A stretch of 45,077 nucleotides of DNA from Bryobacterales bacterium (GCA_026713545.1 JAPOOG010000106.1:1-45077); one strand, 5' to 3'; counted from the stretch's first letter, positions 22,559 through 32,161 are shown. Numbers and translations: made by a program. The notes: a model not told the origin generated them from the letters alone.

Positions 22559-25507
22559 ATGCGTCGAGAGAGGAAACTCGGGACGCCAGGGACGGCGGTC
22601 CTGCTGGCCGGGCTTGTCTTGGGGCCATCGGCCGGGTTGCTTGCCGGGAGCGAGCCGGAAGAGTTCTTCGAAACGAAGATCCGACCGCTGTTCGCCGCCC
22701 AATGCCAATCGTGTCATGACGCCAAGCAGAAGCTGGGCGGGCTGGATCTGACGCGGCGAGAGGGCTTGGATCGCGAGGGCAGTGGCGGGCCGGTGATCGT
22801 TCCCGGTGATGCCGGGACGAGTGAGTTGATTCGAGCGGTCCGCTATGAGTCGAAGATCAAGATGCCTCCAACGGGCAAGCTGTCCGCTACAGAGATCGCG
22901 GACTTGACCGAGTGGGTCCGCATGGGGGCGCCCTGGCCCGGGCTGAGGACCGCACGGCGAACAGACACGGCGGGCGGCGCATTCACGGAAGAAGAAAAGT
23001 CGTGGTGGTCCTTCCAGCCGGTGCTGCGGCAGGATCCTCCTGCGGTTCGGAGCGCTGACTGGGTGAGCACGCCGATCGACAACTTCATCCTGGCGCGGCT
23101 GGAAAACGAGAATTTCGAGCCTGCCCCGGCGGCTGACAAGCTGACGCTGCTGCGGCGCGTGACGTATGACCTGACCGGGCTTCCGCCAACCGAGCGCGAA
23201 ATCAAAGACTATCTGGCGGACGATTCAGCCGAAGCCTACGAGACTGTTGTGGAGCGGTTGCTCGATTCCTCGCGATACGGCGAGCGCTGGGGCCGCCATT
23301 GGCTCGATGTCGCGCGCTACGCCGATTCGACCGGTGTTGATGAAGACCACAAGTACCCTTTCGCCTGGAAATACCGCGACTACGTTGTGGACGCCTTCAA
23401 CGACGACATTCCCTTCGATCGTTTCCTGCAAGAGCAAATCGCCGGCGATCTGTTCCCGGCCGAGGAAGCGGGCACAGTGAATGCGCGCGGCATCATCGCC
23501 ACGGGCTTCCTGGCGCTGGGACCGAAGCTGATTGCCGAGCAGGACAAGAAGAAGATGCTCTACGACATGATCGATGAGCAGATCGAGGTCGTCGGCAAGG
23601 CCGTACTGGGGCTGACGCTGCAATGCGCACGTTGCCACGATCACAAGTTCGACCCAATCCGGCAGCGCGACTACTACTCGATGGCATCGATTTTCAGAAG
23701 CACCAGGCAGGTGGAAGACTGGAGGGCGCATGTCTCGGAGCTATACTTCATGCCTCTGGTTCCGGAAGCCGAGTCGGTGCAGTACTTCTCTCATCAGAAA
23801 AAGATCAAGCTGAGGGATCAGCAGATCAAGAACATCGTCGAAGAACAGTCGGCGGCCTACGTGATGAGAGTGCTGCCGGGAGTACGGAAATATCTGATAG
23901 CAGCTCGGGAAGTCAAGGACGCGCCCCCAGCGCCGGTTCCCGCCACAGCGGCTTCGGCGGAAACGGCTGCGGAGCCTGATCGAGATGAGGCTCTGATACG
24001 AGTCGCATCCAAACATGAGTTGGATGCGGTTCGGCTTCGCAAATGGATCGAGTACCTGAAGCCGACCGACGAGGTTCGGCCGCATCTGAATCGGTTGCTC
24101 GAAGCTGGCGCAACAGAGTTACCGGCAGTCGCGGAGCACTATCGAGCGGAGTTCGAAAAGACCGCTTCAAAGCGCTATGCCGATTTGGCGGCATGGCGCG
24201 TCGAGTTTGACAAGGCTCTTGCCAAGGGCGAGGAGCCTCCCGAGAGACCCAGGTTCTTCGGAGGCGAAAACCGCTTCTTTACGGAAACGACGACCAGCAA
24301 TGGCCCCCTGGGCGTCAGCCGCGAACAGAGAAAGAAGGTCTTCTCCAGGGATGCTTTCGAACGGCTCACGCAGCTCGAAGCCGATCTTCGGGAACTGAAG
24401 CGAACTCTTCCGCCAAAGCCCCCCATGGCCAACGCCGTCGCCGAGGAAGACCCATTTCAGCAGCGCATTTTCGTCGGCGGCAATGTGCACGTGACGGGAG
24501 CAGCCGTGCCCAAGGCCTTTCCGGCCGTGCTGACGCATGGAAAGCAACCTGAGATCACGGGCATCAGCGGGCGTATGGAATTGGCCCGCTGGCTTTCGAG
24601 CCCCGAAAATCCTCTCACAGTGCGCGTCATCGCCAACCGCATCTGGCAATGGCACTTCGGCGAAGGCCTCGTGCGAACACCCAACAACTTCGGCAGGTTG
24701 GGCGCCCCTCCCACCCACCCCGAGCTGCTCGACTACCTCTCATCAGAGTTCGTAAATAGCGGATGGTCGTTCAAGGCGATGCATCGCTTGATCGTCTTCT
24801 CGAACGCCTATCGCATGAGCACCGAGACAGCATCACAAGCCCGCGAAACGGATCCCGACAATCGGCTCTGGTCGCACTTCAACCGTCGTCGGATGGATGT
24901 GGAAGAAATCCGCGACTCACTATTGGCGATCGAAGGCACGATCGACTTCGGGATGGGCGGCACCCTGCAATCGGGCGAAGGCCAGGGGATGACGACAACC
25001 AATCAACTTCCGCACTTCGACGCCTCGAAGAGCTACCGGCGGACGCTCTATCTACCATTGCGGCGGGCGAACATCCCGAAGCTCCTGACACTGTTTGATT
25101 TTGCCGACGCCGCGACGAGCACCGGCGCACGGTCGAGTACGAACGTCGCGCCGCAGGCCTTGTTCATGATGAACAGCGAGTTCGTTTCCCGTGTCACCGA
25201 GGGCTTTGCGCGGCGAGTGCTCGCCGAACGACGAACGCCCGACGAGCAACGCGTACGTCAGGCTTGGCTTATGACGCTGGCCAAGGAACCGACAGCAGCC
25301 GAAATCGAGGAAGCGATCGACTACATCAGCGCCTTTCGAAAACAGTCTCTGGACAAAGACCTCACAGAAGTGACGAGTAAGCGCATGGAAGGCCCGCATC
25401 GATCACCGGACTACCCCGCCTACCACTACAACGCATCGACTCTCGCCGCCTGGCAGAGCTACTGCCGGGTGCTGCTGGCTTCGAACGATTTCATCTACAT
25501 CCAATGA
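22559..25507 (+). CDS. DUF1549/DUF1553 exported protein with planctomycete-type cytochrome c domain
   Basis: The 982-aa secreted multidomain protein has a signal region, then a PSCyt1-like haem site CQSCH (49-53) and KMPPTGKLS. DUF1549 follows (WSFQPV, STPIDNFILARLE, GERWGRHWLDVARYADS), with a second haem site CARCH at 356-360. DUF1553 begins near MELARWLSSPENPLTVRVIANRIWQWHFGEGL. Such proteins pair with DUF1501 proteins in Planctomycetota, Verrucomicrobiota and Acidobacteriota and are thought to act in polysaccharide breakdown outside the cytoplasm, but the reaction is not established. The ATG at 22559 is used; a TTG at 22529 is in frame. Its stop overlaps the next gene (ATGA). Confidence 0.9.
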   Translation: MRRERKLGTPGTAVLLAGLVLGPSAGLLAGSEPEEFFETKIRPLFAAQCQSCHDAKQKLGGLDLTRREGLDREGSGGPVIVPGDAGTSELIRAVRYESKIKMPPTGKLSATEIADLTEWVRMGAPWPGLRTARRTDTAGGAFTEEEKSWWSFQPVLRQDPPAVRSADWVSTPIDNFILARLENENFEPAPAADKLTLLRRVTYDLTGLPPTEREIKDYLADDSAEAYETVVERLLDSSRYGERWGRHWLDVARYADSTGVDEDHKYPFAWKYRDYVVDAFNDDIPFDRFLQEQIAGDLFPAEEAGTVNARGIIATGFLALGPKLIAEQDKKKMLYDMIDEQIEVVGKAVLGLTLQCARCHDHKFDPIRQRDYYSMASIFRSTRQVEDWRAHVSELYFMPLVPEAESVQYFSHQKKIKLRDQQIKNIVEEQSAAYVMRVLPGVRKYLIAAREVKDAPPAPVPATAASAETAAEPDRDEALIRVASKHELDAVRLRKWIEYLKPTDEVRPHLNRLLEAGATELPAVAEHYRAEFEKTASKRYADLAAWRVEFDKALAKGEEPPERPRFFGGENRFFTETTTSNGPLGVSREQRKKVFSRDAFERLTQLEADLRELKRTLPPKPPMANAVAEEDPFQQRIFVGGNVHVTGAAVPKAFPAVLTHGKQPEITGISGRMELARWLSSPENPLTVRVIANRIWQWHFGEGLVRTPNNFGRLGAPPTHPELLDYLSSEFVNSGWSFKAMHRLIVFSNAYRMSTETASQARETDPDNRLWSHFNRRRMDVEEIRDSLLAIEGTIDFGMGGTLQSGEGQGMTTTNQLPHFDASKSYRRTLYLPLRRANIPKLLTLFDFADAATSTGARSSTNVAPQALFMMNSEFVSRVTEGFARRVLAERRTPDEQRVRQAWLMTLAKEPTAAEIEEAIDYISAFRKQSLDKDLTEVTSKRMEGPHRSPDYPAYHYNASTLAAWQSYCRVLLASNDFIYIQ

Positions 25508-26928
25508 GTGCGTTCAGGAAATCACCGCTATCGCGACGGATGCTCCTGCGCTGGTCCACCTGCGGATTCGGGTTGCTCGGCTTGCGTGGGCTGCTGGCTG
25601 CTGAAGAATCGCGCAACCCTCTTGCGCCGAAGCAGCCTCATCTTCAGGCGCGGGCCAAGAGGGCGATCTTCATTTTCATGCACGGCGGCCCATCGCACCT
25701 CGACATCTATGATCCCAAGCCCCGGCTCGAACGCGATCACGGCAAGCCGCTGCCGTTCGAGCGCCCCCTCACGTTTGCCGAAGAACAGGTGGGCGGGTTG
25801 CTGAAATCGCCTTTTCAATTCAAACGACACGGCGAGAGCGGCATTCCGCTCAGCGAACTGTTCCCGAAACTGGCGCGGCACGTTGACGACATGTGCATCA
25901 TCCGCTCGATGGTCGGTGACAGCGTAGCGCACGGTGGGGCGTTGATGCAGCTCCATACCGGGACGAACACGTTCACGCGGCCGAGTTGGGGTTCGTGGGT
26001 GGTGTACGGGCTCGGCACGGAGAATCAGAACCTGCCGGGATTCATCACGCTCAAGCCGACTCTGTTCCACGGTGGCTCCAAGAATTATTCCGCCGGATTT
26101 CTACCCGCCGCCTACGAAGGAACGGCCATCGGCTATGCCGCCCTCGGACCGGACGACCTGAAGGAACCCATCCAGTATCTGGAGCGCAAAGGCCTGTCGC
26201 CGGAACTGCAGCGATTCGAGCTCGACATGCTGCAGAAAATGAATCGCCGCAGCGCGGAACAGGCAAACTTCGATCCGCAACTCGAAGGGCGCATTCAGGC
26301 GTTCGAGTTGGCGGCGCGCATGCAAACGGAAGCCCCCGAGGCCTTCGACATTGCCAAGGAGTCGGAAATCACCCGCAAACTCTACGGACTCGACCAGGAA
26401 GAAACGCGTGATTTAGGCTGGCAGTGCCTGGTCGCTCGGAGACTGTCGGAGCGCGGCGTGCGCTTCGTACAGGTGTCGCATACCTACCGCGTGGGAAATC
26501 CGGTTGGCTGGGATGCTCATTCGAGGTTGGTTCCGAACCACGTGGGACGGGCGAAGCAGGTCGATCAGCCGATATCGGCCTTGCTCACGGACATGAAGGC
26601 GCGCGGTCTTCTCGACGACACGCTGGTCATCTGCAGCGGAGAGTTCGGCCGCACTCCTGTCGCGCAATCCGGGGACGGCCGCGACCACAACCCCTACGGC
26701 TACACCTCATGGATGGCCGGCGCTGGCGTCAAGCACGGCTTCATCTACGGCGCCACGGATGAGTTTGGATACCACGCCGTCGAAGACCGCATGCACATCC
26801 ATGACCTGCACGCCACCGTCCTCCACATCCTTGGCCTCGACCACAAGAAACTCACCTACTTCCACGGAGGCCGCGACTTCCGCCTGACCGACGTGGCCGG
26901 CAACGTGGCCGAGAAGCTGCTGGCCTGA
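25504..26928 (+). CDS. DUF1501 Tat-exported alkaline-phosphatase-fold protein
   Basis: The 474-aa protein has a Tat signal (SRRMLLRWSTCGFGLLGLRG), then FIFMHGGPSHLDIYDPKP, VICSGEFGRTP, and DHNPYGYTSWMAGAGVKHGF with a late HDLHATVLHILGLDH. These are hallmarks of DUF1501, related to sulfatases and alkaline phosphatases, with Asp/His residues at the metal sites. It is the usual partner of DUF1549/DUF1553 proteins and overlaps that gene by 4 bp here. The substrate is not established. Confidence 0.92.
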   Translation: MSAFRKSPLSRRMLLRWSTCGFGLLGLRGLLAAEESRNPLAPKQPHLQARAKRAIFIFMHGGPSHLDIYDPKPRLERDHGKPLPFERPLTFAEEQVGGLLKSPFQFKRHGESGIPLSELFPKLARHVDDMCIIRSMVGDSVAHGGALMQLHTGTNTFTRPSWGSWVVYGLGTENQNLPGFITLKPTLFHGGSKNYSAGFLPAAYEGTAIGYAALGPDDLKEPIQYLERKGLSPELQRFELDMLQKMNRRSAEQANFDPQLEGRIQAFELAARMQTEAPEAFDIAKESEITRKLYGLDQEETRDLGWQCLVARRLSERGVRFVQVSHTYRVGNPVGWDAHSRLVPNHVGRAKQVDQPISALLTDMKARGLLDDTLVICSGEFGRTPVAQSGDGRDHNPYGYTSWMAGAGVKHGFIYGATDEFGYHAVEDRMHIHDLHATVLHILGLDHKKLTYFHGGRDFRLTDVAGNVAEKLLA

Positions 26929-26955
26929 CGCAGCTCGGGGCGTCCGCGAAGAAAG

Positions 26956-28113
26956 CTAACCCTCCACGGCGTACTTCTTTACGGCGTCTTCATCCAACTC
27001 GACACCCAACCCGGGCTTGTCGGAAACGATGGCGAAGCTGTCTTTGATCTCGATCGGGTCGACGATCAGATCATCCACACGCTGATAGCTGAGGATGTCG
27101 CTCGGGTAGGTGCAATTGCTCGCCGCCGCACATGCATGCAGGTACGAGGCATCACGTATGCCCATGTCGTGCGAAGAGCCGTGCCAAACCTCATATCCCA
27201 TGGCTTTCGCGATGTAGCAGTTGGCGACGAACCGCGGCATGCTGGCCGGAGACGTATTGAACATGTCGACGGCGCCCGCTGAATAGGCCTTGATCATCTC
27301 CAGCGGGTTGCTTTGATGATGGCAAACCATGTAGCTGACCTGGTCCTTCAGCTTGCGATAACCCTCATGATCTTCCTTCGGGAAAGGATCCTCCAGGACC
27401 ATCATGTTGCCGATTTTGTCCAACTCCTTTGCGAGAGGCAGACATTGCTCATACGTATAGAACCGCTGGTTGGGATCGACAATGGCTTTGATGCCGGGGG
27501 CCTCATCGGCAATGGCTTCAATGACCTCCACCACCGGATCGCTCAGTTTGCATTTGATCTTGATCGATGTGAATTTCCCTGTCTTGGCGCGTTGGGAGAC
27601 ACGGCGCATGTCCGTCGCGTTCTTTCGGCCGCACCAGTAGCCGACCAGCACTTTCCGCTGCGCGAGACCGCCAAGCAGCCGATACACGGGCCAGCCGACT
27701 GCCTTGCCGACGATATCGTAGAGAGCGACCTCGAAGGCGTCGTAGGCGTGGCGGTCCGGCAGAGCAAGATCGGTGAGGTTGAAGTCAAAGACATTCTTGC
27801 CGAGAAAGGCGTCGGCCGTCTTGCGAATCTTCGCTCCGTCGGCGCCCCGGTTGCTCTCACCGATACCAATAATGCCGGCATCCGTGTGGATCTTCAGGAT
27901 CCATTTCGGAACCATGGAAAACAGCGGCGTCTCGACATACTCGGGGCTATAGATAATGTCGTCCTGCATCGGCACGGCGACGCGGAACATGTCGATCTTG
28001 GTGATTTTCAAACGGTCGCTCTTGCCGACGGCACACGCGGGAAGCGCTGCGAGTCCGGCAGCGGCCCCGGCGGCCCCAATGAGATGACGGCGAGAAAAGT
28101 CTTTTGGATTCAT
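26956..28113 (-). CDS. Tat-exported enolase-superfamily (mandelate racemase-like) protein
   Basis: The 385-aa protein has a Tat signal with a possible lipobox (SRRHLIGAAGAAAGLAALPAC). Then an enolase-superfamily barrel: N-terminal cap, SIKIKCK with catalytic Lys, IVDPNQRF and VLEDPF with metal ligands, and a C-terminal LIVDPIEIKDSF. It is probably an acid-sugar dehydratase or related enzyme. An LPAC motif would tether it as a lipoprotein. The ATG at 28113 has AAGGAG 8 nt upstream; the longer frame to 28224 has no such signal. A -10-like TAGACT is at 28151-28156. The neighbours suggest sugar-acid catabolism. Confidence 0.87.
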   Translation of the reverse strand: MNPKDFSRRHLIGAAGAAAGLAALPACAVGKSDRLKITKIDMFRVAVPMQDDIIYSPEYVETPLFSMVPKWILKIHTDAGIIGIGESNRGADGAKIRKTADAFLGKNVFDFNLTDLALPDRHAYDAFEVALYDIVGKAVGWPVYRLLGGLAQRKVLVGYWCGRKNATDMRRVSQRAKTGKFTSIKIKCKLSDPVVEVIEAIADEAPGIKAIVDPNQRFYTYEQCLPLAKELDKIGNMMVLEDPFPKEDHEGYRKLKDQVSYMVCHHQSNPLEMIKAYSAGAVDMFNTSPASMPRFVANCYIAKAMGYEVWHGSSHDMGIRDASYLHACAAASNCTYPSDILSYQRVDDLIVDPIEIKDSFAIVSDKPGLGVELDEDAVKKYAVEG

Positions 28114-28150
28114 GGGAATGCGCTCCTTGGAGCTAAAGTGAATCGTATCC

Positions 28151-28156
28151 AGTCTA
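28151..28156 (-). promoter_or_regulatory. possible -10 hexamer TAGACT
   Basis: Minus-strand CGC-TAGACT-GG, a one-base variant of the CGCTATACTGG context seen at 13056. It lies 38 nt before the enolase-superfamily start. Confidence 0.3.
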
Positions 28157-28216
28157 GCGAGTCGGGAGGCGGATCGGCAGGAGTTCTTACGCGATGACGG
28201 CTGCCGCGGCTTCAGG

Positions 28217-28241
28217 CTCGCCACGTGCAGGCTACAGCCTG
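28217..28241 (+). repeat. end fragment of the 16632-16811 element with a small hairpin
   Basis: CTCGCCACGTGCAGGCTA matches CTCGCCACGTG...GCAGGCTA of the long element with the middle 10 bp missing. CAGGCT-AC-AGCCTG forms a hairpin overlapping the stop codon of the small symporter protein. Confidence 0.4.
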
Positions 28242-28339
28242 TTCCGCAAGCGCGGAAACTCGCGAACCATCATCACTCCGACGTAGAGGCCCGCCGCTAT
28301 GCAGATCAAGCACGACAACACGATCGCTGCTCCCGACAT
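28232..28339 (-). CDS. symporter small accessory protein
   Basis: The 35-aa protein has one hydrophobic helix (about residues 4-24) and a basic tail ending RLRNRL. It starts at an ATG whose A is shared with the symporter's TGA (TGATG), so translation is coupled. Small single-helix proteins encoded directly after a sodium:solute symporter are a known accessory type, and the length and position fit. The helix has no catalytic motif. It ends at the stop next to a repeat fragment. Confidence 0.7.
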   Translation of the reverse strand: MSGAAIVLSCLICIAAGLYVGVMMVREFPRLRNRL

Positions 28340-29712
28340 CAGCCCAACCTCCACCGGCGATACCGGTAGGCTACCACCCAAAACGCCAACTGGTTTGCGA
28401 CGAGGCCCGCAACGAGCGACGGCACGCCGTATGGATTCCCCAGACTCCACTCCCAAATCGCGGCGGTGGCGGCTCCGGCAACGATACTGGCCATGCCGCA
28501 CGCCTTGGGGACCCCCTTCCAGAGCAGCCCGATGACCAATGGCGCGACCACCGTCGGCGCCCACAACGTATATACGATCAAAAGAGCCTGCACAAGACCC
28601 GGTACCAGCAGAGCGAAGATCACCGCGATCACGCCGATCACGACCACCGCGTAGCGGCTGTATGCGAGCAGGGTCTTGTCGCTCGCCTCCGGCCGGATCG
28701 TCTGATAGATGTCGATCGAGAACGCCACCGACGCGCTGTGCAGGCAACTATCCTGCGAGCTCATGATGATGCCGAAGATGGCGGCGAGCACCAGCCCGAG
28801 CATACCCACGGGCAGGTACATCTCCATGGTCTTGAGAAAAACCGTATCGCCCGTCATGCCGGGAAACGACGCACCGCCGATGATCCCGATCGTCACGACC
28901 ACGAACATCCATGGGAAACCGAACAAGCCCGCCGCCATGAAGCCGCGTCCCGCCTGACCCGGGTCGCGCGCCGCCAAAGCCCGTGCGCAATAAGGCGGCA
29001 GTAGGATCTCACCGAAGAAAAAAGCAATCACCAACCCCGCCAGCTCCGTCGGAGGATAGCCCCCGTGCCAGGTGAAGTGAAGCTCCGATACCTTGCCGGC
29101 CAGCGATCCGAAGTCGAACAGGTAGCCCGAGAAATATACAACCGTCGGAACCGCGACAGCCAGAGCGACGAACTGGATCGCGTCGGTGAGTATCACCGTC
29201 TTCACCCCGCCCCACGCCGCGTAGAAGATAACGGGCAGCGTCCCGACAATGATCACCGTCTCGGCGGGTATGCCCGTGAAGGTCGATACGACCTCGCCGA
29301 AAGCCCGCGCGATCAGTCCTACGACAAACGAGTTGAACAGAAACGACAACACGCCGGTCACCCAACGAACGGGCGTGCCGTAGATCTCCCCCATCACGTG
29401 ACCGACGCTATGGCACTGTGAATACTCCCTCATCCGCGGCGCCACCCACTTGCCCACAAGAACCGTCTGCAGCGGCACCATCAGCCCGATCAGATACCAG
29501 GCATAGCCCTTCTCGGTCCCGCCGGCGGCGATCCCCAACGTAAACGCGGGTCCAATATAGGTCGCGCTCATCGTCGCGAAGACCATCGCGCCCGGCAGAT
29601 CGCGGGAAGCTACGGTGAAGTCTTCGAGCAGCCGCGTCCGGCGAGCCTTGACGGTGATCAATATCAGCGCGCCGACGTAGAAAGCAACGACGGTCCAGTC
29701 AAGCCAATGCAT
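28339..29712 (-). CDS. sodium:solute symporter (SSS family)
   Basis: The 457-aa inner-membrane cotransporter has about 13 predicted helices. Family features include the N-terminal FTVASRDLPG after helix 1, the unwound-helix segment SATYIGPAFTLG, AAWGGVKTVILTDAIQF, and SSQDSCLHSASVAFSIDIYQ (the sodium-site serine region). It imports a solute with sodium; the neighbours (acid-sugar and dehydrogenase genes) suggest a sugar or acid, but the substrate is not readable. A good promoter TTGACT-N17-CATACT lies 13 nt before the ATG, giving a near-leaderless mRNA with no Shine-Dalgarno sequence. Confidence 0.92.
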   Translation of the reverse strand: MHWLDWTVVAFYVGALILITVKARRTRLLEDFTVASRDLPGAMVFATMSATYIGPAFTLGIAAGGTEKGYAWYLIGLMVPLQTVLVGKWVAPRMREYSQCHSVGHVMGEIYGTPVRWVTGVLSFLFNSFVVGLIARAFGEVVSTFTGIPAETVIIVGTLPVIFYAAWGGVKTVILTDAIQFVALAVAVPTVVYFSGYLFDFGSLAGKVSELHFTWHGGYPPTELAGLVIAFFFGEILLPPYCARALAARDPGQAGRGFMAAGLFGFPWMFVVVTIGIIGGASFPGMTGDTVFLKTMEMYLPVGMLGLVLAAIFGIIMSSQDSCLHSASVAFSIDIYQTIRPEASDKTLLAYSRYAVVVIGVIAVIFALLVPGLVQALLIVYTLWAPTVVAPLVIGLLWKGVPKACGMASIVAGAATAAIWEWSLGNPYGVPSLVAGLVANQLAFWVVAYRYRRWRLG

Positions 29713-29725
29713 CAGGGGAGGTCAC

Positions 29726-29754
29726 AGTATGTGTGGCGTTGGAATCGAAGTCAA
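29726..29754 (-). promoter_or_regulatory. sigma-70-type promoter of the symporter gene
   Basis: TTGACT-N17-CATACT on the minus strand, the best-matching promoter in the window. The -10 is 13 nt from the ATG, so the 5' leader would be only about 6 nt. Confidence 0.6.
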
Positions 29755-29843
29755 GAAAGCCTCATGCCTTCTGCCCGAGTAGCCGGCACAACCCTTTCGG
29801 AATCAATGCCGGGAATCCTTCCCGTGTCGATGCAAGCTTGCCG

Positions 29844-30815
29844 CTACCTTACGTCGACGATCGCCTTGACGAGGCCGGCCCGGCCGGGCAGATCCTGAAA
29901 ACGCTGTGGAACCTCGGCGAGTTCGAGTCGGTGCGTGATCCAGGGTGTCGTGTCGATGTCGCCATCTTCGATGAGCCGGATGATTCGCGGGAACTCGTGG
30001 CAACTGTTGCGGCTGGCGAGCAGCGTGATTTCCATGCGGTGAAAGTGAGGATCATCGAACGAGATACGTCCCTGCACCAGGCCGACCATGACAAGCCTTC
30101 CGCCGGGCGACACGTAATCGAAAGCCGCTTCCATCGCTCTGGGATTCCCGGTCGCGTCGAAGACCACTTCCGACAACCGCCCGTCGAATTCGGAGATCAC
30201 CTCGACTCCCAGGCCGCGCACGAACTCCCTGCGAGACTCGCTGAGTTCGAGCACCCGCAACTCGGGTCCGGCAAGCTGCGCGAACTGAATCACGCTAAGC
30301 CCGATCGGGCCCGCGCCCACGATGAGCGCCGTCTCTCCCGCTTTGACCTTACTTCGCACAACGGCGTGGGCTCCGATACCGAGCGTTTCGACGAGCGCAA
30401 GCTGATCCAGCGACAGTTTCTCGGAGCGATGAAGCAGCCTGACGGGAACGCTCAGCAGCGGGCGCATGCCGCCGTCGACATGAACCCCGAGAACTTTCAG
30501 GTCGGGACAGCAGTTCGGCCGGTTCAACTCACAGGCACGGCACGCGCCGCAGTTGACGTAGGGTTCGATGGCGCAACGGTCGCCCGTCTTGATGCCAAGG
30601 CTGTTCGGCGGGGCTTCGATCACTTCCACCCCCAGCTCATGCCCCAGCACTCGCGGATAGTTGAAAAACGGCTGGCGGCCGGCGAAAGCGTGCGGGTCGG
30701 TTCCGCACACGCCGATGCTGCGGACGCTCACCAGAGCATTCGTTTCGGAAGAGTTGGGCGCGTCGGTTTCGCGTTCGCCGAATTCACCCGGCCTGTTGAG
30801 GACGATTTCTATCAT
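29844..30815 (-). CDS. zinc-type medium-chain dehydrogenase
   Basis: The 323-aa MDR-superfamily alcohol/polyol dehydrogenase. The catalytic zinc site is in VCGTDPHAF and GHELGVEV, and the structural zinc site in CGACRACELNRPNCC. The cofactor domain has ALIVGAGPIGLSVIQFAQLAG. It is shorter than the usual 340-350 aa mainly because of a compact N terminus. It probably oxidises a sugar or polyol hydroxyl with NAD(P). A perfect 12-bp palindrome lies just before the start. Minus-strand neighbours are catabolic. Confidence 0.88.
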   Translation of the reverse strand: MIEIVLNRPGEFGERETDAPNSSETNALVSVRSIGVCGTDPHAFAGRQPFFNYPRVLGHELGVEVIEAPPNSLGIKTGDRCAIEPYVNCGACRACELNRPNCCPDLKVLGVHVDGGMRPLLSVPVRLLHRSEKLSLDQLALVETLGIGAHAVVRSKVKAGETALIVGAGPIGLSVIQFAQLAGPELRVLELSESRREFVRGLGVEVISEFDGRLSEVVFDATGNPRAMEAAFDYVSPGGRLVMVGLVQGRISFDDPHFHRMEITLLASRNSCHEFPRIIRLIEDGDIDTTPWITHRLELAEVPQRFQDLPGRAGLVKAIVDVR

Positions 30816-30819
30816 GCTG

Positions 30820-30831
30820 TGGAACGTTCCA
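30820..30831. promoter_or_regulatory. 12-bp palindrome before the dehydrogenase
   Basis: TGGAACGTTCCA, self-complementary, 5 bp before the ATG. It may be an operator, but no regulator gene is nearby. Confidence 0.3.
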
Positions 30832-30922
30832 ACACCTCACGGCACTCAGACCATGTGGCGCTGTCCAAGCCTCGGCAGCTCACTGCGAGCGTGCCTCTCG
30901 GCCAAGGCGCCCATGCGGGCAT

Positions 30923-32161
30923 CTATGCGAAAACCTGTTTCCGCACGAGGTATTTCTTGACGGCGTCGTGGTTGAGCGTGTAGCCGAGACCAGGGCGGTC
31001 CGGGACGGCGTACGAGCCGTCCTCGAGCACAAAAGGCTCGTTGACCAAGGTGTCGATCCAGCAATAAGGACCGACCAGATCGTAGGCCTTCGTGAGATGG
31101 GGCATACAGGCGGCGACGTGCAATCCCATGGCCGAACCCGGCCCGTAGGCGACCGTCTGCGACCAGCCGTTCATGCCCAGCTCATGAGCCAGATGCGACA
31201 TCTGAAGCACCCGCAGATGGCTCGCGTGGCCGACGATCGCATGATCGAGACCGCGCGCTTCGAAAACCGGCACCAAAGCTTGTTGCGAAACGTGATCGGC
31301 GATGGGCAGGTGGACCGACTCGCGCAGCCGCCGCCACTCCGACCAGGAACCGCCGAACGCCGCTTTGTTGATCGGGCTTTCCAGAGAGTCCATCAGATGG
31401 CCGCGAAGACGGCGCGTCACTTCTTGGGCAGCCCAGACTTCCCGCAGCCGCCATCGGATATCGGGACGGACCAGCATCTCGGGAGCTACCTTGTGAATCG
31501 CCTCGACACGATCCACTACGTAGCGAATTCGCTTCTCGTCGGTGTCTTCGCGGTGCGTGATGCACTTCATTTTGTAGACACGAAAACCCTCTGCCCATCC
31601 CCATTCCGCTTGGTCGGCGGTGTTCTGGGGTGTCTTGTATCCGGTGGTCTGAGCGACCAGGATTCGGTCGCGGAGCTTGCCGCCGAGCAGTTGCCAGATC
31701 GGCACGCCGAGAGCTTGTCCGCGGAGATCGAGCACGGCCTGCTCGAACGCTCCGAACAGACGCACACCGGGAGTTCGGAGGTTCACCTTCATCACGTCGC
31801 AGCCGATCCATGACGGCAGGTCCGATTCGATTTCGTTCGGGCGGCGGAAGACGCGCGTAAGACCGACAAGACCCTGGTCGGTCTCGACTTCCACGATGTA
31901 GTTGTCGTCCCGCTGATGCTCCGGCTGGCCATAGTAATCGTCCGACCACCACCATTTACGCTCGGGAACGTTGACCACGTACAACGTCAGGCGGGCGATC
32001 TTCATCGACCCCCGCACGGCTTCTTGCCGGGCGCCCCAGCCGGGGTTTGCGCCGAATAGAGCCGCTGCCGACACCTTCAGCGTGGTCAGCAGAAAACGGC
32101 GGCGGTCCCATTCTTCCGCCCTAAGAATTCTTCCCGTGGTATCCCCTCTTCGCAAGAGCAT
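30923..32161 (-). CDS. Tat-exported enolase-superfamily dehydratase-like protein
   Basis: The 412-aa protein has a Tat-type leader (DRRRFLLTTLKVSAAALFGA), then MKIARLTLYVVNVPERKW, an enolase-superfamily N-terminal cap. The barrel part has GFRVYKMKC with a Lys, LVRPDIRWRL, DSLESPINK and a late DHAIVGHASHLRVLQMSHLAHELGM. Some metal-ligand positions differ from the common D-E-D/E pattern (LVRPDIR, DSLESP), so activity is uncertain. The ATG at 32161 has GGGGAAAGG upstream. A TATAAT -10 is at 32196-32201. Paralogous to the protein at 26956. Confidence 0.85.
   Translation of the reverse strand: MLLRRGDTTGRILRAEEWDRRRFLLTTLKVSAAALFGANPGWGARQEAVRGSMKIARLTLYVVNVPERKWWWSDDYYGQPEHQRDDNYIVEVETDQGLVGLTRVFRRPNEIESDLPSWIGCDVMKVNLRTPGVRLFGAFEQAVLDLRGQALGVPIWQLLGGKLRDRILVAQTTGYKTPQNTADQAEWGWAEGFRVYKMKCITHREDTDEKRIRYVVDRVEAIHKVAPEMLVRPDIRWRLREVWAAQEVTRRLRGHLMDSLESPINKAAFGGSWSEWRRLRESVHLPIADHVSQQALVPVFEARGLDHAIVGHASHLRVLQMSHLAHELGMNGWSQTVAYGPGSAMGLHVAACMPHLTKAYDLVGPYCWIDTLVNEPFVLEDGSYAVPDRPGLGYTLNHDAVKKYLVRKQVFA

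Noticed and set aside
29733..30983. 416-aa plus-strand frame over the dehydrogenase gene
   Set aside because: Antisense of a clear Zn-dehydrogenase.
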